A stretch of 64,000 bases of DNA from Megaleporinus macrocephalus (taxonomy: Eukaryota; Chordata; Actinopteri; Characiformes; Anostomidae): NCBI GenBank assembly GCA_021613375.1, contig CM038715.1, positions 2,308,001-2,372,000 of the forward strand, given 5' to 3'. Of the stretch, positions 61,091 through 64,000 are shown one piece after another. Each line of letters opens with the position of its first letter. Positions within the stretch are counted from its first letter, which is position 1. A model generated the notes under the pieces. The model saw only the letters and a program-made list of their open reading frames with translations, did not search any database and was not told where the DNA came from. Both the position numbers and the translations under genes were made by a program.

Positions 61091-64000
61091 TGGATGGTAT
61101 GTTGCCATGACTTTCTTCTACAAATACAATTAGCTGCAGTTGCAACCAGACAGTGCCTTTTAACCTATAAAATAATGTTTTTTTATCCACTTAGTATGTT
61201 TTAAAATATGCTTATTCATCATTTGATTTTTGATTTAATGGTCATATTAATAAATAGTAGTTTCCTGAATCCTGTTTTCCAGTTCTTGTCCTTGCGTGAG
61301 CAACCTTGCTTTAGAAGGTATCTTGATGGGGTTAGTGGCTGAAGCACCCTGCAGTGGTAACCTGAGTGCTGTGAACGGAGGGTCATGCATATAGAAGCCC
61401 AGCGGAATGTTGCAGAGCATGATGGAATCCCCCCGTGTTTAGGCGACATCCTATTTATAGAGAACCTGTTTAAAGATGGACAACTCTGTCACCACACACC
61501 AACTGGGCTCAGACAAGGCCCAAATGCATGTGCAAGCATGTGGAGGTGTTACTGCATGTGTATGGCGTATGTTGGAGCTATTGTGAAATTATGCCTATGT
61601 CCGATTGCTCCCCAGTGCTGACCTTTGGTAGGAGAAGCCACAGGGGCTTTGGCAGTGGGCAGGAGTTGATGGATGGTGTGAACATCTGTGCCATACAGCT
61701 CAGTGTAATGGAGAAGCCTGAGTGTGACACACTGGCTGCAATCCTATCACTGCATTGCAGCTTGAAGCTTTTTATTGGCCCAGTCATAAACTCATAGCTC
61801 CAGTAGATGAATATTTAGATGCCTGGAGGTTATGGATTGGATATTCCAAATTTAAGAGGACTGCAATGATTCATTTTTGTTATGTAACATATTGAACTCA
61901 GTAATATTGATTGGCTATTAAGTTACCATGCTTGTAAAATGAGCACCGTTCAGTGGGCTCTTCATTATGGCTTATGTGGCTTATGTGGTCAGACATGAGA
62001 ATTGACCTAAGGATTCAGATGGAGGGGAAAACATATTCTACCAAATACTAACCCAAAACTTGATCACTGGTAGATTCAAGTTTGACTTTTAGTTTGCATT
62101 GATTTCAATAAGCATACAATAAGCCTGAGGATTAATGAATGAGAGTTGAATATTATTGCAAGCAGCATATTACTGAGTTTCACTTTCTTTAAAATTTGTA
62201 TATTTGGACAAAATGGCAATATGGCACATTTGTTTACAATAAAAATGCTAATTAATAAATTATTATAAAGTAAAAGCATGACTCACAAACATGTTTTTTT
62301 TACTGCATTTGATTTATCCTTTAGTTAGTGTCGGCATGTCTTAAAACCATTCAGCAAAACACCAGCATTATTAGTTTATTCGTTCTGTGGTCATACGTCC
62401 ATCTGCACATCTGTTTGTCTGTTCCTTTGCACATTGTGTCAATCAACATTTCTGATCACCAATGATTTCTTCCGTTCAGTTACCATCATATAAAAGCTGG
62501 ATAATGAGTGCTGGACAGATACCAGTCAATCAAACTGCTTATTAAGCTACGCCCACCAAGTTTTTGTGCTTTGTCATATTTATATATTATATATTTTGTT
62601 CAAGCTTTGTTGGATGTTCAATATAAGTTGATATAGCATCATTCAAACATCATTTTAATATGTTCCCAGAGACTTTAGTGATATTTAGAGTGAAATCATT
62701 TTACATTCATTTCCATTAAAAGTAATTACATAATTATATAATTCTACCAGTTTAAGGTATGTTTTTGCTGGGGTAGTGATGGTATGCATAACAGTGATAC
62801 AGCAAACGTTTTTTTTAGACAGGAAGCTTTTATTTACTCAGTAAACACTTTATTATTAAATATTAAACAGTATTAATAGAGTAAGTAGAACTTTTTCATA
62901 CGTCAGTGTGTTTATTTAACCCTTTCCAAGCTTCTCCTAAACAACCCAGTATTATTATCAGTTCTCATCTAATACCTGCTTTGACTGCTCAGTACTTCAT
63001 TAAGCTAAATCAAGATTTCTGCTGAAGGAACTGGACACATTCATACAATGTCTGGGGCGTCCAGGAGAAATCTGGAACCTAACTTTGTTCTTCAAACTGG
63101 ATCAAGATATGATCTACTTCTCTCACAATAAGATATTTATACTACTTTGTGTTGCATTACTGCTTATCTACATCTGTTTTAATCATATCTGGTGTTTTTA
63201 CTTGTGAAAAAAACACTTATTGCTAAGATAAGGGTTTCAATAATCTTAGGCATTTGCACAGTAGTGTATACATGTATTTTTATTTTACTCCAGTTTCAAA
63301 CAGCTGTTTAGTTCCAGTGTATGCATATCAGCCCACGGTTCCCATATCAGTGCTTCCCTAATATTATATCTCTGAAGCCCCTTGTTAAATGGTTGCCTGA
63401 CCCTTCCAACATTCTTGACTTTATTGGAAACATACTTTCCTGTTGAATACCGGTAGTGGGCTCCTGTGGGCACCATCAAAGAGTGGGCATGCCTTCAGTG
63501 ACCGTATTACTGTCGTTTCAGCTCTGTTTCCATTCCATTTACTTTTCTCTTGAAGAAAAGTCCCTTGTTGGTATTCTGGATCTCTAAGCTTTAATCTAGC
63601 AGTATCTGCTCAGACATGAAACGGATTTATAGTCAGTGTTGTTTTAATAGTGACTTAGCCAGAGAGAGATGTTGTATAATTCAATGCAAATTGAATGGAA
63701 AAGTTTTGCATCCTCCTGAGCTTGGCAGCTGGAGTAGGTTCATCTACTGCTTGGTTTCTGCTGGCCCTCTCAGGCTTGGATGGGATGTGTTTGTGTTGGG
63801 TTTGGACTGTGCGGCCACTGCTGTTTAACAAGTGTACCTGATCTTTTAGAGCAGGAAATCGTTTTAGCTTAAAAGGGGGCCTGTAAACATTCCCAACATG
63901 CTTTGCTTGAGGTGCAGCTGCGGAAAAGAATTCTCTTAGGGACCAATAAAGTATGTTGACAAGGTCAGTGCTGTTATTGCACAGTATCCTGGTGTCAAGT
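61091..64000 (+). other. Sequence to window end, no gene seen
   Basis: This is AT-rich DNA with small open frames (up to 89 codons) lacking motifs. No exon with the expected GKFGERPPPKR start was found, so the plus-strand gene's common exons must lie beyond 64000. Confidence 0.4.

Overview
The window is eukaryotic nuclear DNA from a teleost fish. It has spliced genes with long introns, vertebrate-type gene content, and many hAT, Tc1/mariner and L2-type repeats plus expanded micro- and minisatellites. An otophysan is possible from the repeat families, but this is only an impression. Nothing bacterial, no CRISPR array and no tRNA or rRNA gene was seen.

Left third (about 1.2-22.7 kb). A complete zcchc4 gene lies on the minus strand. 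I rebuilt 13 coding exons with agreeing splice phases (1461 nt, 486 codons plus stop) from the ATG at 22542 to the TGA at 1583. The protein has a GRF zinc finger, a Rossmann methyltransferase domain with a DPPF catalytic motif, a cysteine-rich region, a CCHC zinc knuckle and a basic tail. This is the enzyme that methylates one adenosine of large-subunit rRNA. Its 8-kb intron 5 contains a whole second gene on the opposite strand. That gene, of TRIM type, runs from 8890 to 15779 in six coding exons (1212 nt, 403 codons plus stop). Its exon lengths of 96, 231 and 20 nt are close to the canonical TRIM pattern, and it ends in a PRY-SPRY exon. Its first exon codes for no RING or B-box.

Middle and right (22.7-64 kb). 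A GC-rich promoter and a 10-nt coding first exon (ATG at 25860) start a plus-strand gene. A second promoter with a cluster of CCAAT boxes and a 16-nt coding first exon (ATG at 53715) lies 28 kb downstream. Both exons end in phase 1, so they look like alternative first exons of one gene whose common exons lie beyond the window. From the phase, the short N-termini and remembered synteny with zcchc4, rbpj (the Notch-pathway transcription factor) is my best guess, but it is unproven.

The rest is introns and intergenic DNA full of mobile elements. Many are short non-autonomous hAT elements with exact or near-exact 8-bp target duplications (4064, 5712, 10000, 27811, 32816, 35375, 39154, 57152, 60041). 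Others are Tc1-like copies (14152, 17574), L2 and other LINE 3' ends (22041, 22735, 40533, 42980), a fold-back repeat (17547-19110), and minisatellites of 0.45-2.9 kb. Two of these minisatellites lie directly against splice acceptors of the two genes. No previously unknown gene system is evident. The most notable points are the nested opposite-strand TRIM gene without a RING or B-box, the paired alternative promoters, and minisatellites growing inside transposons and next to splice sites.
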